A program made the translations under genes and the position numbers. From Myxococcus eversor (GTDB taxonomy: Bacteria; Myxococcota; Myxococcia; Myxococcales; Myxococcaceae): DNA of 64,000 nt. Under the pieces are notes generated by a model. It was not told where the DNA came from, did not search any database, and saw only the letters and a list, made by a program, of their open reading frames with translations. Positions 55,901 to 63,722 of this stretch are shown here, one piece after another. How positions within the stretch are numbered: position 1 is the stretch's first letter; every line of letters begins with the position of its first letter. The stretch is taken from assembly GCF_010894455.1 (NCBI RefSeq), contig NZ_JAAIXY010000016.1, positions 62,001 to 126,000 on the forward strand. The letters are read 5' to 3'.

Positions 55901-57322
55901 ATCATCGACCACAACGGGAAGAACATCTACCCGGACGAGCTGGAGGAGCTGTACCAGGAGCACCCGCACGTCAAGGAGCTGTCCATCGTCGGCCTGACGG
56001 ACGACGCGGGTGGCGAGAAGGTGGCGTGTCTGTGCGTGCCGGACTACGGAGACCGTCCCCGCGAGGAGGTGCGCCGCGAGTTGGAGGAGCACTTCCGCAA
56101 GGTGGGCGCGGGCATGCCCTTCTACCGGCGCATGAAGGTGCTGCGCTTCTGGGATGGCGAGCTGCCGCGCACCTCCACGCGCAAGGTGAAGCGCAAGCAG
56201 GTGGTGGAGGAGCTGCAGCGGTTGGAGCGCGTTGCGGCCAGCGCCACCAAGGCGCGAGAGAAGGTGGCCGCCACGGTGGCGGGCACCGGCGGCGCGTCCG
56301 AGTGGCTCTACCCGCTCATCGCCGAGGTCTGCCACAAGCCGCTCTCCGACGTGCGTCCGGAGACGCACCTCACGGGGGACTTGGGCTTCGACTCGCTGAT
56401 GCTCACGGAGCTGTCCTCCGCGCTGGAAGGCGCGGGCGTGCCGCTGCCGGCGATTGAGGATTTGACGCAGGTGCAGACGGTGGAGGACCTGCGCAAGGTG
56501 GTGATTGCGTCGGGTCGCCGGCCGTCGGCGGAGACGCGGGCGAAGGAGATCTCCAAGGAGAACGCGAAGGCGGAGGAGGTGGAGATTCCGGTGCCGGACG
56601 TCGTCGCGGACGTGGGCCGACAGCTGCTGTCCTTCGGGCAGAAGGTCCTCTACGGCGGCGTCTTCGACGTGAAGGTGACCGGCCGCTCCTTCATCCCGAT
56701 GAACCGCAACTTCCTGGTCATCGCCAACCACGCCAGCCACCTGGACGCGGGCCTGGTGCGGGTGGTGCTGGAGGAGCAGGGAGACCGGCTCGTCTCGCTG
56801 GCCGCGCGCGACTACTTCTTCGACACGCCGCTCAAGCGCGCGTGGTTCGAGAACTTCACCAACCTGGTCCCCATCGAACGGCACGGCTCGCTGCGCCAGT
56901 CGCTGCGTCAGGCGGGCGAGGCGCTGCGCCAGGGCTTCAACGTCCTCATCTTCCCGGAGGGCACGCGCTCGCCCACCGGCGAGCTGCAGGAGTTCAAGTC
57001 CACGCTGGGTTATCTGGCGTTGACGTACCGGGTGGACGTGCTGCCGCTCTACATCCACGGCGCCTTCGACGCGCTGCCCAAGGGCAGCGTCTTCCCCAAG
57101 TCCAAGGACCTCAAGGTGAGCATCGGCCCCGCGCTGGGACACGAGGCGCTGCGCGCGCGCTCGCAGGGCATGTCGCGCTCGGAGAGCTACCGCTACGCCA
57201 CCCGCATCGCCGAGGACGCGGTGCGCGAGCTGCGTGACGGACGTGTCCTCAACCTGGGCGGACCGCCCTCGACGGACGTGGACGTCCTGCCCGCGCTTCC
57301 CTCGGGAGGGAAGAACTCGTGA
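52910..57322 (+). CDS. elbD: ElbD-type reductase/AMP-ligase/ACP/acyltransferase (ether lipids)
   Basis: A 1470-residue multidomain enzyme. Order: NAD(P)-dependent fatty-acyl reductase (about 15-520; FAGATGFVGKVTLSMLLHRY, TYTYTKSLGEQVI), AMP-dependent acyl ligase (about 560-1120; IFTSGTTGTPKGVMLTHRNF, LHTGDLGRVDAEGRLYLVGR), acyl carrier domain (about 1125-1200; GDLGFDSLMLTELS with the phosphopantetheine Ser1162) and a PlsC-type acyltransferase (about 1235-1460; NHASHLDAG with His1274, and FPEGTRSPTG). The same four-domain enzyme, ElbD, is needed for ether lipid, including plasmalogen, synthesis in Myxococcus and Stigmatella. ATG 52910 is eight bases after the previous stop. Overlaps the last gene by GTGA. 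Confidence 0.93.
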   Translation: MSPQPELNVSQVFTGKRLLFAGATGFVGKVTLSMLLHRYGQELERVYVLVRKGSAASAERRFFDKVATSEPFQPLRDTYGEEGALEFLRKKCHVLDGDITDPWVGLEEAQVAELTGKVHAFVNCAGLVSFNPSLEVGLNVNTHGVKYAVELALRWAVPLIHMSTSFVAGNRSGLVFEDEEVRGYFPKKDELDGRDFSLEQELKDAERIVARLREQADDRALTSTFRKKALDRLAEEGRDVNDEKTLRLAVGRERKLWLSGELVRAGMERAAHWGWPNTYTYTKSLGEQVIAGTPGLRYAIVRPSIVESARHFPFPGWNEGFTTSAPLAFAGIKGPGGIPAGENTILDIIPVDQVAGATIGITAQSIDVEERRVYQLASGDVNPFYASRSVELVGLYRRRYYRNKESGNKVLNSLRSRLEPQPVSKLEFEWMSAPMLVRGAKFLRKAIDEVRPAWGAPAVQAMLDKAKVSLEEVETSNAGLIAMTDLFLPFLYENRYVFRCDNTRSVYTRMVHADRLKIPWDPEHIDWRAYFMETHLPGLEKWVFPGLEEEREKRTVIPAHRDLLELFEATVHAYRHRVAFRMVAGEKEERFTFGEVHRYAARVGSFLVRSGVKPGDRVLLVSENRPEWGTCFFGILRAGATMVPVDPGLSEAEVINIAKRAEAKVCLMSEDASRDFSGLFGALGDNVIIASLAEAMTGDPAYPEDRIGPVRKSASADDLASLIFTSGTTGTPKGVMLTHRNFSSLVAKLAGVFNVGVGDGVLSVLPLHHTFEFSAGFLTPFSRGAEITYIDELTSDRLGEVFETGRITAMIGVPALWQLLHRKMTQEFASRPPLVEQAIKAMMATHGELRNRANVNLGKLLFWPVHRKFGGRIKVLVSGGSALPEEVHKAFHELGFNITEGYGLTEAAPVLAVATPGNKRTPGSVGKPLAGIEVRILQPDNDGIGEVLAKGPNVMAGYFGDREATEVVLKEGWLHTGDLGRVDAEGRLYLVGRAKDVIIDHNGKNIYPDELEELYQEHPHVKELSIVGLTDDAGGEKVACLCVPDYGDRPREEVRRELEEHFRKVGAGMPFYRRMKVLRFWDGELPRTSTRKVKRKQVVEELQRLERVAASATKAREKVAATVAGTGGASEWLYPLIAEVCHKPLSDVRPETHLTGDLGFDSLMLTELSSALEGAGVPLPAIEDLTQVQTVEDLRKVVIASGRRPSAETRAKEISKENAKAEEVEIPVPDVVADVGRQLLSFGQKVLYGGVFDVKVTGRSFIPMNRNFLVIANHASHLDAGLVRVVLEEQGDRLVSLAARDYFFDTPLKRAWFENFTNLVPIERHGSLRQSLRQAGEALRQGFNVLIFPEGTRSPTGELQEFKSTLGYLALTYRVDVLPLYIHGAFDALPKGSVFPKSKDLKVSIGPALGHEALRARSQGMSRSESYRYATRIAEDAVRELRDGRVLNLGGPPSTDVDVLPALPSGGKNS

Positions 57323-58347
57323 AGCTGCTCGTCACTGGAGGCACGGGGTTCCTGGGCACGCATCTGGTGCCCAAGCTGGTGGCGGCGGGCCACACGGTGC
57401 GCCTCATCGGACGCTCGCGTCCGACGGGGCCGGCGTATGCGGGCACGGAGTACGTCGCCGGCGACTTGAAGGACCGGGACGCGGTGCGCCGCGCGCTGGA
57501 CGGAGTCGAGGGCGTCTATCACCTCGCCGGGCTCGTCTCCTTCCAGCCGAAGGACGCCCGGAAGATGTTCGAGCTGCACGTGGACAGCACGCGCGAGCTG
57601 CTGCGCGACGTGCGCGAGGCGGGCGTGAAGCGCGTCGTCCTCGCGTCCACGTCCGGCACCACGGCGGTGTCGAAGGAGGAGGCGGTGCTCGACGAGTCCG
57701 CTGACTACCCGATTACCGTGGTAGCGCGGTGGCCGTACTACATCTCCAAAATCTACGAGGAGAAGCTGGCGCTGGAGTACTGCCGCAAGCACGCCATTCC
57801 GCTCGTGGTGCTCAACCCCAGCCTGTTGATGGGGCCCGGGGATGACCGGCTGTCGTCGACGTGGACGGTGGTGAAGTTCCTCAACCGGGAGATTCCGGCG
57901 ATGCCGGGTGGCGGCATCTCCTTCGTGGACGTGCGCGACGCCGCGGAGGCGTTCCTCCAGGCGCTCACCCGGGGCGAGCTGTATGGCCGCCACCTGATGG
58001 GCGTGAACATGACGACCCGGGAGTTCTTCGAACGGCTGGAGCGCCTCACCGGCGTGCCCGCGCCCCGGCTGCGGCTGCCCAAGCAGGTGAACATCCTGGG
58101 CGGCCAGTTGCTGGAGCGCTGGGCGAAGCTGCGTGGCACGCCCGCGCCGTTGGACCCGCAGGAAGTGGAGATTGGCGAGCACTACTTCTGGCTGGATGCC
58201 GCCAAGGCCCAGGCCGAGCTCGGCTTCCACGCGCGCGACGTGCAGGAGACGCTCGTCGACACCGTGAAGCACATCTACGCGAAGCTGCCGCCCGGGAGCC
58301 TGCCCGGCACCAAGGGCCGGCTCGGCGACTTGCGCGAAGGCACCTGA
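57319..58347 (+). CDS. NAD(P)-dependent epimerase/reductase, last gene of ether-lipid operon
   Basis: A 342-residue extended short-chain dehydrogenase with MKLLVTGGTGFLGTHLVPKL, GVYHLAGLVSFQPKDARKMF and active-site YYISK. Start GTG 57319 overlaps the elbD stop (GTGA), so translation is coupled. By position it corresponds to elbE. It is similar in fold to the first gene of the operon but only moderately alike, so the two probably act on different intermediates. Confidence 0.88.
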   Translation: MKLLVTGGTGFLGTHLVPKLVAAGHTVRLIGRSRPTGPAYAGTEYVAGDLKDRDAVRRALDGVEGVYHLAGLVSFQPKDARKMFELHVDSTRELLRDVREAGVKRVVLASTSGTTAVSKEEAVLDESADYPITVVARWPYYISKIYEEKLALEYCRKHAIPLVVLNPSLLMGPGDDRLSSTWTVVKFLNREIPAMPGGGISFVDVRDAAEAFLQALTRGELYGRHLMGVNMTTREFFERLERLTGVPAPRLRLPKQVNILGGQLLERWAKLRGTPAPLDPQEVEIGEHYFWLDAAKAQAELGFHARDVQETLVDTVKHIYAKLPPGSLPGTKGRLGDLREGT

Positions 58348-58366
58348 GCTTCGCGCGCACGCGAGT

Positions 58367-58394
58367 AGGCGCCGCCTCATGAAGGGCGGCGCTT
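58367..58394. terminator. bidirectional terminator between ether-lipid operon and MFS gene
   Basis: AGGCGCCGCC pairs with GGCGGCGCTT around an eight-base loop, a ten-pair stem with one G-T. It begins 20 bases after the last operon stop and touches the MFS stop codon on the other strand. Confidence 0.7.
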
Positions 58395-59947
58395 CACCCG
58401 TCTCCGGTGTGGTGCCCCGGACGGACGCTCCTCAGCGTCACCGCCGCGAGGACCGAGAGCGCGAGGAAGACCCCCGCGCCAATCACCGCGGCGGTGTTGA
58501 GTCCCAGGGTGAAGGACTCCCGCGCGGCCCCCAGCAGCGACGCCTGGATTGAGGAAGGCAGCGAGGGCGCCACGGCCGCCGCGCCGATGAGGCTCTCGCG
58601 GACGCGGTCGGCCACCTCCACCGGGACGTCGGGCATCACCACCGGGTCCATCCGCTTGCGGTAGATGAAGGTGCCCAGGCTCCCCATCACCGCGACGCCC
58701 AGGGCGAAGCCCAGCTCGTTGGCGGTCTCCGAAGTCGAGGCCGCGGAGCCAGCCTTCTCCGGGGGCGCCGAGCCCACCACCAGGTCCGTGCCCAGCACTG
58801 CCATGGGCGCGAAGCCGATGGCCGCCACGACGGTGCCGACCACCAGCAACATTCCTCCCCCCACGCTGTCCGCCTGGGTCATCACCGCATAGCCCACGCT
58901 CGACAACAGGAGGCCCGCGGCCATGACGAAGCCCGGGCGCATCCGTCGGATGATGAAGGGCCCCAGGAGCGAGCCCGCCATCATCCCCACCATCTGCGGC
59001 ACCATCCGCAGCCCGGCGTCCAGGGGCGACAGCCCCGCCACCAGTTGGAAGTACATGGGGACGAGCAAGGCCATCCCGCCCGAGCAGATGGCCATGAACA
59101 GCATGATGACCAGGGTCGCGCTGAACGCCCGGTTCGCGAACAGCCGGGGGTCCAACAGCGGATGCGCCAACCTCCGCTGCCTCTGGACGAACACCACGCC
59201 CAGGGCCAGTCCTCCCAGCAGCACGGCCACGGGCAACGGATGCCAGCCATGACGGGCCAGTTGCTTGAGGCCGTAGACGGTGGGGAGAATCGCGGCCAGG
59301 GACAGCGCCACGCTGGTCAGCTCCACGCGGCCTCCCGAGGGGTCCTTGTACTCGGGGAGCAACAGCGGCGCCGCCACCAGCAACACGAGCATCACCGGGA
59401 CGCCCATCAGGAACGCGGCGCCCCACCAGAAGTGTTGCAACAGCAGCCCCCCGAGCAGCGGCGCGACGACCATGCCCAGGAGGAAGCAGTTGAGCCACAC
59501 GGCAATGGCCAGCGAGCGCTGCTGGGGCACCTGGAACATGTTGCTGATGAGCGCCAGCGTGGAGGGCATCAGCGTCGCGCCGGCCATGCCCAGCGCGGCA
59601 CGCGAGGCGATGAGCATCTCCGGGGTGCGGGAGTACGCCGCCGCCACCGACGCGAGACAGAAGGCCGACGCGCCTATCAGCAGCAGCTTGCGCCGGCCGA
59701 TGCGGTCTCCCAGCGTGCCCATCGTCACGAGCAGGCCGGAGAGCATGAAGCCGTAGATGTCCATGATCCACAGCTGCTGGACGCTGCTCGCCCCCAGCTC
59801 CGCGCTCAGGTGCGGCAGCGCCAGGTAGAGCACGCTGACATCCACCGAGATGAGCAACGTGGGGAGCGCGAGCACCACCAGGCCAATCCACTCCCGGCGT
59901 CCCGCCAGGGGAGGCCCTCCACCCACGGCATCCTCGGACTTCGTCAT
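58394..59947 (-). CDS. DHA2-family MFS drug/H+ antiporter (14 helices)
   Basis: A 517-residue transporter with 14 predicted helices. Motif A LGDRIGRRKLLLIGASAF and the helix-4 to 5 region LGMAGATLMPSTLALISNMF are typical of the EmrB/QacA branch. Such pumps expel drugs or metabolites; the substrate is unknown. It is not next to a membrane fusion protein, so it probably works alone. ATG 59947. Confidence 0.9.
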   Translation of the reverse strand: MTKSEDAVGGGPPLAGRREWIGLVVLALPTLLISVDVSVLYLALPHLSAELGASSVQQLWIMDIYGFMLSGLLVTMGTLGDRIGRRKLLLIGASAFCLASVAAAYSRTPEMLIASRAALGMAGATLMPSTLALISNMFQVPQQRSLAIAVWLNCFLLGMVVAPLLGGLLLQHFWWGAAFLMGVPVMLVLLVAAPLLLPEYKDPSGGRVELTSVALSLAAILPTVYGLKQLARHGWHPLPVAVLLGGLALGVVFVQRQRRLAHPLLDPRLFANRAFSATLVIMLFMAICSGGMALLVPMYFQLVAGLSPLDAGLRMVPQMVGMMAGSLLGPFIIRRMRPGFVMAAGLLLSSVGYAVMTQADSVGGGMLLVVGTVVAAIGFAPMAVLGTDLVVGSAPPEKAGSAASTSETANELGFALGVAVMGSLGTFIYRKRMDPVVMPDVPVEVADRVRESLIGAAAVAPSLPSSIQASLLGAARESFTLGLNTAAVIGAGVFLALSVLAAVTLRSVRPGHHTGDG

Positions 59948-60104
59948 CGCGCCACCCTCTCATGCTTCTGACGCGGCCTCGACGAAACCCGGACGCGTCC
60001 AGGCACGCCGTGATGGCGAGCGAGGACTCACTCCAGCCCTCGGACAGCGTCCAGGGCGAAGAGCGGTCAGCGGGAAATCGGGAACGAACGGAGCTTCAGC
60101 GAAC

Positions 60105-60260
60105 CTACCGCTTCACCGTCTCACGGGCGCGGTCCACCATCTGCCCCGCCCAGGGCTCGGAGCGGTGGCTCCACACCCACGCGGCGCCCAGGAAGCCCAG
60201 TCCGAGCAGCACGAGCACCAGTCGCGCCAGCATGGAGGGTCCCTGCTCGCCTTGCGCCAT
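60105..60260 (-). CDS. small single-helix membrane protein
   Basis: A 51-residue protein with one membrane helix (MLARLVLVLLGLGFLGAAWV) and a basic C-terminus (DRARETVKR). It starts three bases after the GGDEF stop, suggesting an operon partner of the cyclase. No ribosome site stands out, so coupling is likely. Small ORFs at this GC content can be spurious; the clean helix and tight spacing support it. Confidence 0.55.
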   Translation of the reverse strand: MAQGEQGPSMLARLVLVLLGLGFLGAAWVWSHRSEPWAGQMVDRARETVKR

Positions 60261-60262
60261 GA

Positions 60263-61141
60263 CTAGCCCACCACCCTGTTGCGGCCCGTCTTCTTGGCCT
60301 TGTACAGGTTGGCGTCCGCCACCTTGATGAAGTGGGTGGGCTCCGCCATGTCCGCCGCCATCTCCGCCACGCCAATGGAGATGGTCACCGGAATCTCCTT
60401 GTCGTCGTAGAAGAAGGTCTTCTCCTCGACGAGCTTGCGAATCTTCTCCGCGAACAGGCGCGCCTTGTCCGGCCCGTCCTCGGGCATGACCACGGCGAAC
60501 TCCTCGCCGCCGTAGCGAGCGAAGCACTGCTCACGGCGCACCAGTCGCTTGATGGACTGGGCCAGCTCCCGCAGCACGTAGTCCCCGGCCAGGTGCCCGT
60601 GCTCGTCGTTGATCTTCTTGAAGTGGTCGATGTCGAACATCATCAGCGACAACGTGCGCTGGTACCTGCTGGAGCGGCCCATCTCCCGCTCGAGGTACTC
60701 CAGGAAGAAGCGCTTGTTGTTCACGCCGGTGAGGCCATCCGCGATGGTCAGCGTGTAGATGGTCTCGTGGTACTGCGTCTCGATGTTGTCGCCATTGAGG
60801 AACTTGAAGATGGAGCCCCCGACCTTGATGAGGTCGCCGTTGCGAAGCGGCTGGGCCTGGAGCACTTCCTGGTCGTTCAGGTAGGTGCCGTTGGTGGAGC
60901 CCAAGTCCTCCACCAGCATCTTCCCGCCCCGGCTCAGCACGCGGGCGTGCCGGCGCGAGACGTTGTCCAGGTCCACCACGATGTGGTTGCCCTCTTCCCG
61001 GCCAATCGTCAGCTCGGAGTCGACAAGGTACTTCTTGCCGAGCTCCGGGCCGTGAATCTGGACGAGGCAACACTCGGCGCTGCGCTCGTTGCGCAGATCC
61101 AGGGAGGAAATCTTGGTGACGCGCGTTTCGTCTCCTGACAT
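60263..61141 (-). CDS. FHA-GGDEF diguanylate cyclase
   Basis: A 292-residue cytoplasmic protein. An FHA domain (about 22-118: LTIGREEGNHIVVD, SRRHARVLS, LVEDLGSTNGTYLND) binds phosphothreonine; a GGDEF domain (about 130-290: DGLTGVNNKRFFLEYLEREM, FDIDHFKKINDEHGHLAGD) has intact GGEEF at 211-215, so it should make cyclic di-GMP. The inhibitory I-site is R202-x-x-Q205 in place of RxxD, so product inhibition may be weak. ATG 61141. Confidence 0.92.
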   Translation of the reverse strand: MSGDETRVTKISSLDLRNERSAECCLVQIHGPELGKKYLVDSELTIGREEGNHIVVDLDNVSRRHARVLSRGGKMLVEDLGSTNGTYLNDQEVLQAQPLRNGDLIKVGGSIFKFLNGDNIETQYHETIYTLTIADGLTGVNNKRFFLEYLEREMGRSSRYQRTLSLMMFDIDHFKKINDEHGHLAGDYVLRELAQSIKRLVRREQCFARYGGEEFAVVMPEDGPDKARLFAEKIRKLVEEKTFFYDDKEIPVTISIGVAEMAADMAEPTHFIKVADANLYKAKKTGRNRVVG

Positions 61142-61368
61142 CGCCGCCAAGGCTAACACGAGCCCCTTTTCGGAAGCCAAGTAACCCCAGCGGGAACCGC
61201 GCTTCCCGGCGCGCCCGGGACGGCCCCGACGGCGACGATGTCCCACATCTGGGGAGTCCGGCCCGGTGGGGAGGACGTGGCCGGGCGGTTGGGCACTCAA
61301 CGAAGGCAACCGAGCAGGCCTCGGCGGCCTTGTCGCCCGAGGGAGCCGGACTAACGTCCGGCCCAACT

Positions 61369-62598
61369 ATGTCCAAAGTCCTGGCGATGATTCTGGCGGG
61401 CGGCGCGGGTACGCGCCTGGAGCCCCTCACCCGTGAGCGGGCCAAGCCCGCCGTCCCTTTCGGGGGCCGTTACCGCATCATCGATTTCGCCCTGTCCAAC
61501 TTCACCAACTCGGGAGTCTACCGGGTCAAGGTGCTCACCCAATACAAGAGCGACTCGCTCAACAACCACCTGTCCCGCGCATGGCGGATGTCCGCGTTCC
61601 TCGGCCACTACGTCGAGGCGGTGCCCGCGCAGATGCGCACCGGCGTGGACTGGTACAAGGGCAGCGCCGACGCCATCTACCAGAACCTCAACATCATCAC
61701 CGACGAGGAGCCGGACTACATCTTCGTCTTCGGCGCGGACCACGTGTACCGGATGGACACGCGGCAGATGCTCGACTTCCACATGTCCAAGAAGGCCGCG
61801 TGCACCGTGGCGGCCATCCCCGTCCCGATTGAGCAGGGGCGCGAGTTCGGCATCATCGACGTGGGCCCCGACGGGCGCATGCGCGCGTTCCTGGAGAAGC
61901 CCAAGAACCCGCCGCCCATGCCGGGCAACCCGAAGATGTGCCTGGCCTCCATGGGCAACTACCTCTTCACCACCGACGCGCTGGTGCAGGAGGTGGTGCG
62001 CGACGCGGCCAACGAGACGAGCGCTCACGACTTCGGCAAGTCCATCATCAGCGAGCTGTACAAGACGGCGCCGGTGTACGTGTACGACTTCGCGCAGAAC
62101 GAGATTGCCGGGCAGGAAGGCAAGGAGCGCGGCTACTGGCGGGACGTGGGGAACATCGACATCTACTACCAGTCCAACATGGAGTTGGTGGAGGTGGACC
62201 CCATCTTCAACCTGTACAACGACCGCTGGCCCATCCACACACAGTCCAACAACTACCCGCCGGCCAAGTTCGTCTTCGCGGACAAGGACAACCAAAGGGT
62301 CGGCCACGCCATGGACTCGCTGGTGGCGGAGGGCTGCATCATCTCCGGCGGGCGCGTGAATCGCTCCGTGCTTTCCCCGAAGGTGCGCGTCAACTCGTAC
62401 TCGGAAGTGGAGGCGTCCATCCTCTTCGAGAACGTCACCATCGGCCGCCGCAGCCGCATCCGGAAGGCCATCATCGACAAGAACGTGGAGATTCCGCCGG
62501 GGACCACCATTGGCTACGACCCGGTGGAGGACAAGCGGCGCTTCCACGTCACGCCGGACGGAGTCGTCGTCATCCCCAAGGGCATGAAGGTGGTGTGA
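61369..62598 (+). CDS. glgC: glucose-1-phosphate adenylyltransferase
   Basis: A 409-residue ADP-glucose pyrophosphorylase for glycogen synthesis. MILAGGAGTRLEPLTRERAK, PAVPFGGRYRIIDFALSNFT, NGDWYKGSAD-type sequence (TGVDWYKGSADAIYQN) and YWRDVGNIDIYYQSNMELVE are conserved, and the C-terminal beta helix ends in VIPKGMKV. ATG 61369 is the family start although its ribosome site is weak. The gene belongs functionally with glgX and treY about 16 kb away. A GNAT gene follows after six bases. Confidence 0.95.
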   Translation: MSKVLAMILAGGAGTRLEPLTRERAKPAVPFGGRYRIIDFALSNFTNSGVYRVKVLTQYKSDSLNNHLSRAWRMSAFLGHYVEAVPAQMRTGVDWYKGSADAIYQNLNIITDEEPDYIFVFGADHVYRMDTRQMLDFHMSKKAACTVAAIPVPIEQGREFGIIDVGPDGRMRAFLEKPKNPPPMPGNPKMCLASMGNYLFTTDALVQEVVRDAANETSAHDFGKSIISELYKTAPVYVYDFAQNEIAGQEGKERGYWRDVGNIDIYYQSNMELVEVDPIFNLYNDRWPIHTQSNNYPPAKFVFADKDNQRVGHAMDSLVAEGCIISGGRVNRSVLSPKVRVNSYSEVEASILFENVTIGRRSRIRKAIIDKNVEIPPGTTIGYDPVEDKRRFHVTPDGVVVIPKGMKVV

Positions 62599-62604
62599 GC
62601 GGCC

Positions 62605-63138
62605 ATGGTCTCATCGGGGGGCCTTCACCTGCGGCCAGCGCGCGACTCGGACCGTCGCGCGCTGTGGCGTGTCCACACCGAGGCGGTGGAGACGCTGTGC
62701 CAGGGTGTCTATGCCCCCGATGAGCTGAACACCTGGGTGAGTCTGCTCCGGCCGGAGGGCTATCTCCGGCCGGACCGGCCGCGCACGGTGTTGGTGGCGG
62801 AGCGGGGCCGGCGCCTGGTGGGCTTCGGCCAACTCCACTGCCGCGCCGGAGAGCTGGAGGCCCTCTACGTGGTGCCGGACGAGGTGGGTCACGGCGTCGG
62901 CTCCCAGTTGCTCGCCGCGCTGGAGTCGGTGGCCTGGGGTGTCGGCACGCCGCTGTTGGGCCTGGATGCCAGCCTCAACGCGGAGGACTTCTACCGGCAC
63001 CGGGGTTACGTGTCGCTGCATCCGGCCACACGGCCGCTGACGCAGCGGGTGCAGCTGGCCTGCGTGCGGATGCAGAAGCGCAGGCCCATGGCCTCCTCGC
63101 GGCGCGAGTCGAGCGCCGGAGCGATGCCCCCTACCTGA
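62605..63138 (+). CDS. GNAT N-acetyltransferase
   Basis: A 177-residue GNAT protein. LHLRPARDSDRRALWRVHTE opens the fold, LEALYVVPDEVGHGVGSQLL is the acetyl-CoA loop with V-P-x-x-x-G-x-G, and AEDFYRHRGYV closes motif B. The substrate is unknown. It begins six bases after glgC and is likely cotranscribed. The stop overlaps the convergent membrane protein gene by eight bases. Confidence 0.88.
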   Translation: MVSSGGLHLRPARDSDRRALWRVHTEAVETLCQGVYAPDELNTWVSLLRPEGYLRPDRPRTVLVAERGRRLVGFGQLHCRAGELEALYVVPDEVGHGVGSQLLAALESVAWGVGTPLLGLDASLNAEDFYRHRGYVSLHPATRPLTQRVQLACVRMQKRRPMASSRRESSAGAMPPT

Positions 63139-63595
63139 AGGCGGCCTTCACCTCGGGCTTGGCCAAGACCACCAGCGCCCAGATGCCGATGGGCAGGGCA
63201 AGGCAGCCACAGGTGCCACAGCATGGCACGAGCGACGCGATGGCACCCGCCATGGCCAGTCCGCGACTCTGGAGCTGCCGCATCTTGAACGCGCCGAAGA
63301 AGGTGAGCGCATTGAGGAGGAGAACCGGGCCGAACATCACCAGCCGGCCGCCCACGGAGACGAACCAGTCGAGGGTCCCCTTGTTCTTCTCCAGCACGTC
63401 CCGGTACTGCGCCAGGTTCGGGTCGTTGTAGAGCTGCTCCAACTGCTCCGGCCCGACGGGTGTCGCCAGGTTGGTGAGGGCCCAGAGGAACGTCACCGCG
63501 GAGGTGACCATCAGGAGGATGGCCGGCAGGGACACGGCCTCCTTCGGGTTGGTGCCGGGAAAGCCATCCGTGGGGGCTCCGTATGCGTTCTCCAT
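63131..63595 (-). CDS. small multi-spanning membrane protein
   Basis: A 154-residue protein with three to four predicted helices (SLPAILLMVTSAVTFLWALT, GRLVMFGPVLLLNALTFFGA, LPIGIWALVVLAKP) and a CCGTCGC cysteine motif in the third. ATG 63595 is preceded by GGGAG. Similar short proteins are common in myxobacteria and lack assigned roles. Confidence 0.78.
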   Translation of the reverse strand: MENAYGAPTDGFPGTNPKEAVSLPAILLMVTSAVTFLWALTNLATPVGPEQLEQLYNDPNLAQYRDVLEKNKGTLDWFVSVGGRLVMFGPVLLLNALTFFGAFKMRQLQSRGLAMAGAIASLVPCCGTCGCLALPIGIWALVVLAKPEVKAAFR

Positions 63596-63722
63596 GTTTC
63601 CAGCTCCCGTGACACGTGAAGGGTGCGTGGGCCCACGGCCCAGGATGGCGCGTATTCCAACCAGGAGACGGTGCGGGCACCAAGCGAAATGGCGCCGCAC
63701 CGTCCCCCAGTCGTCGTCAGGC

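Noticed and set aside
54737..57142. About 800-codon open frame antisense to elbD
   Set aside because: Shadow of strong third-position GC bias; no recognisable domain.
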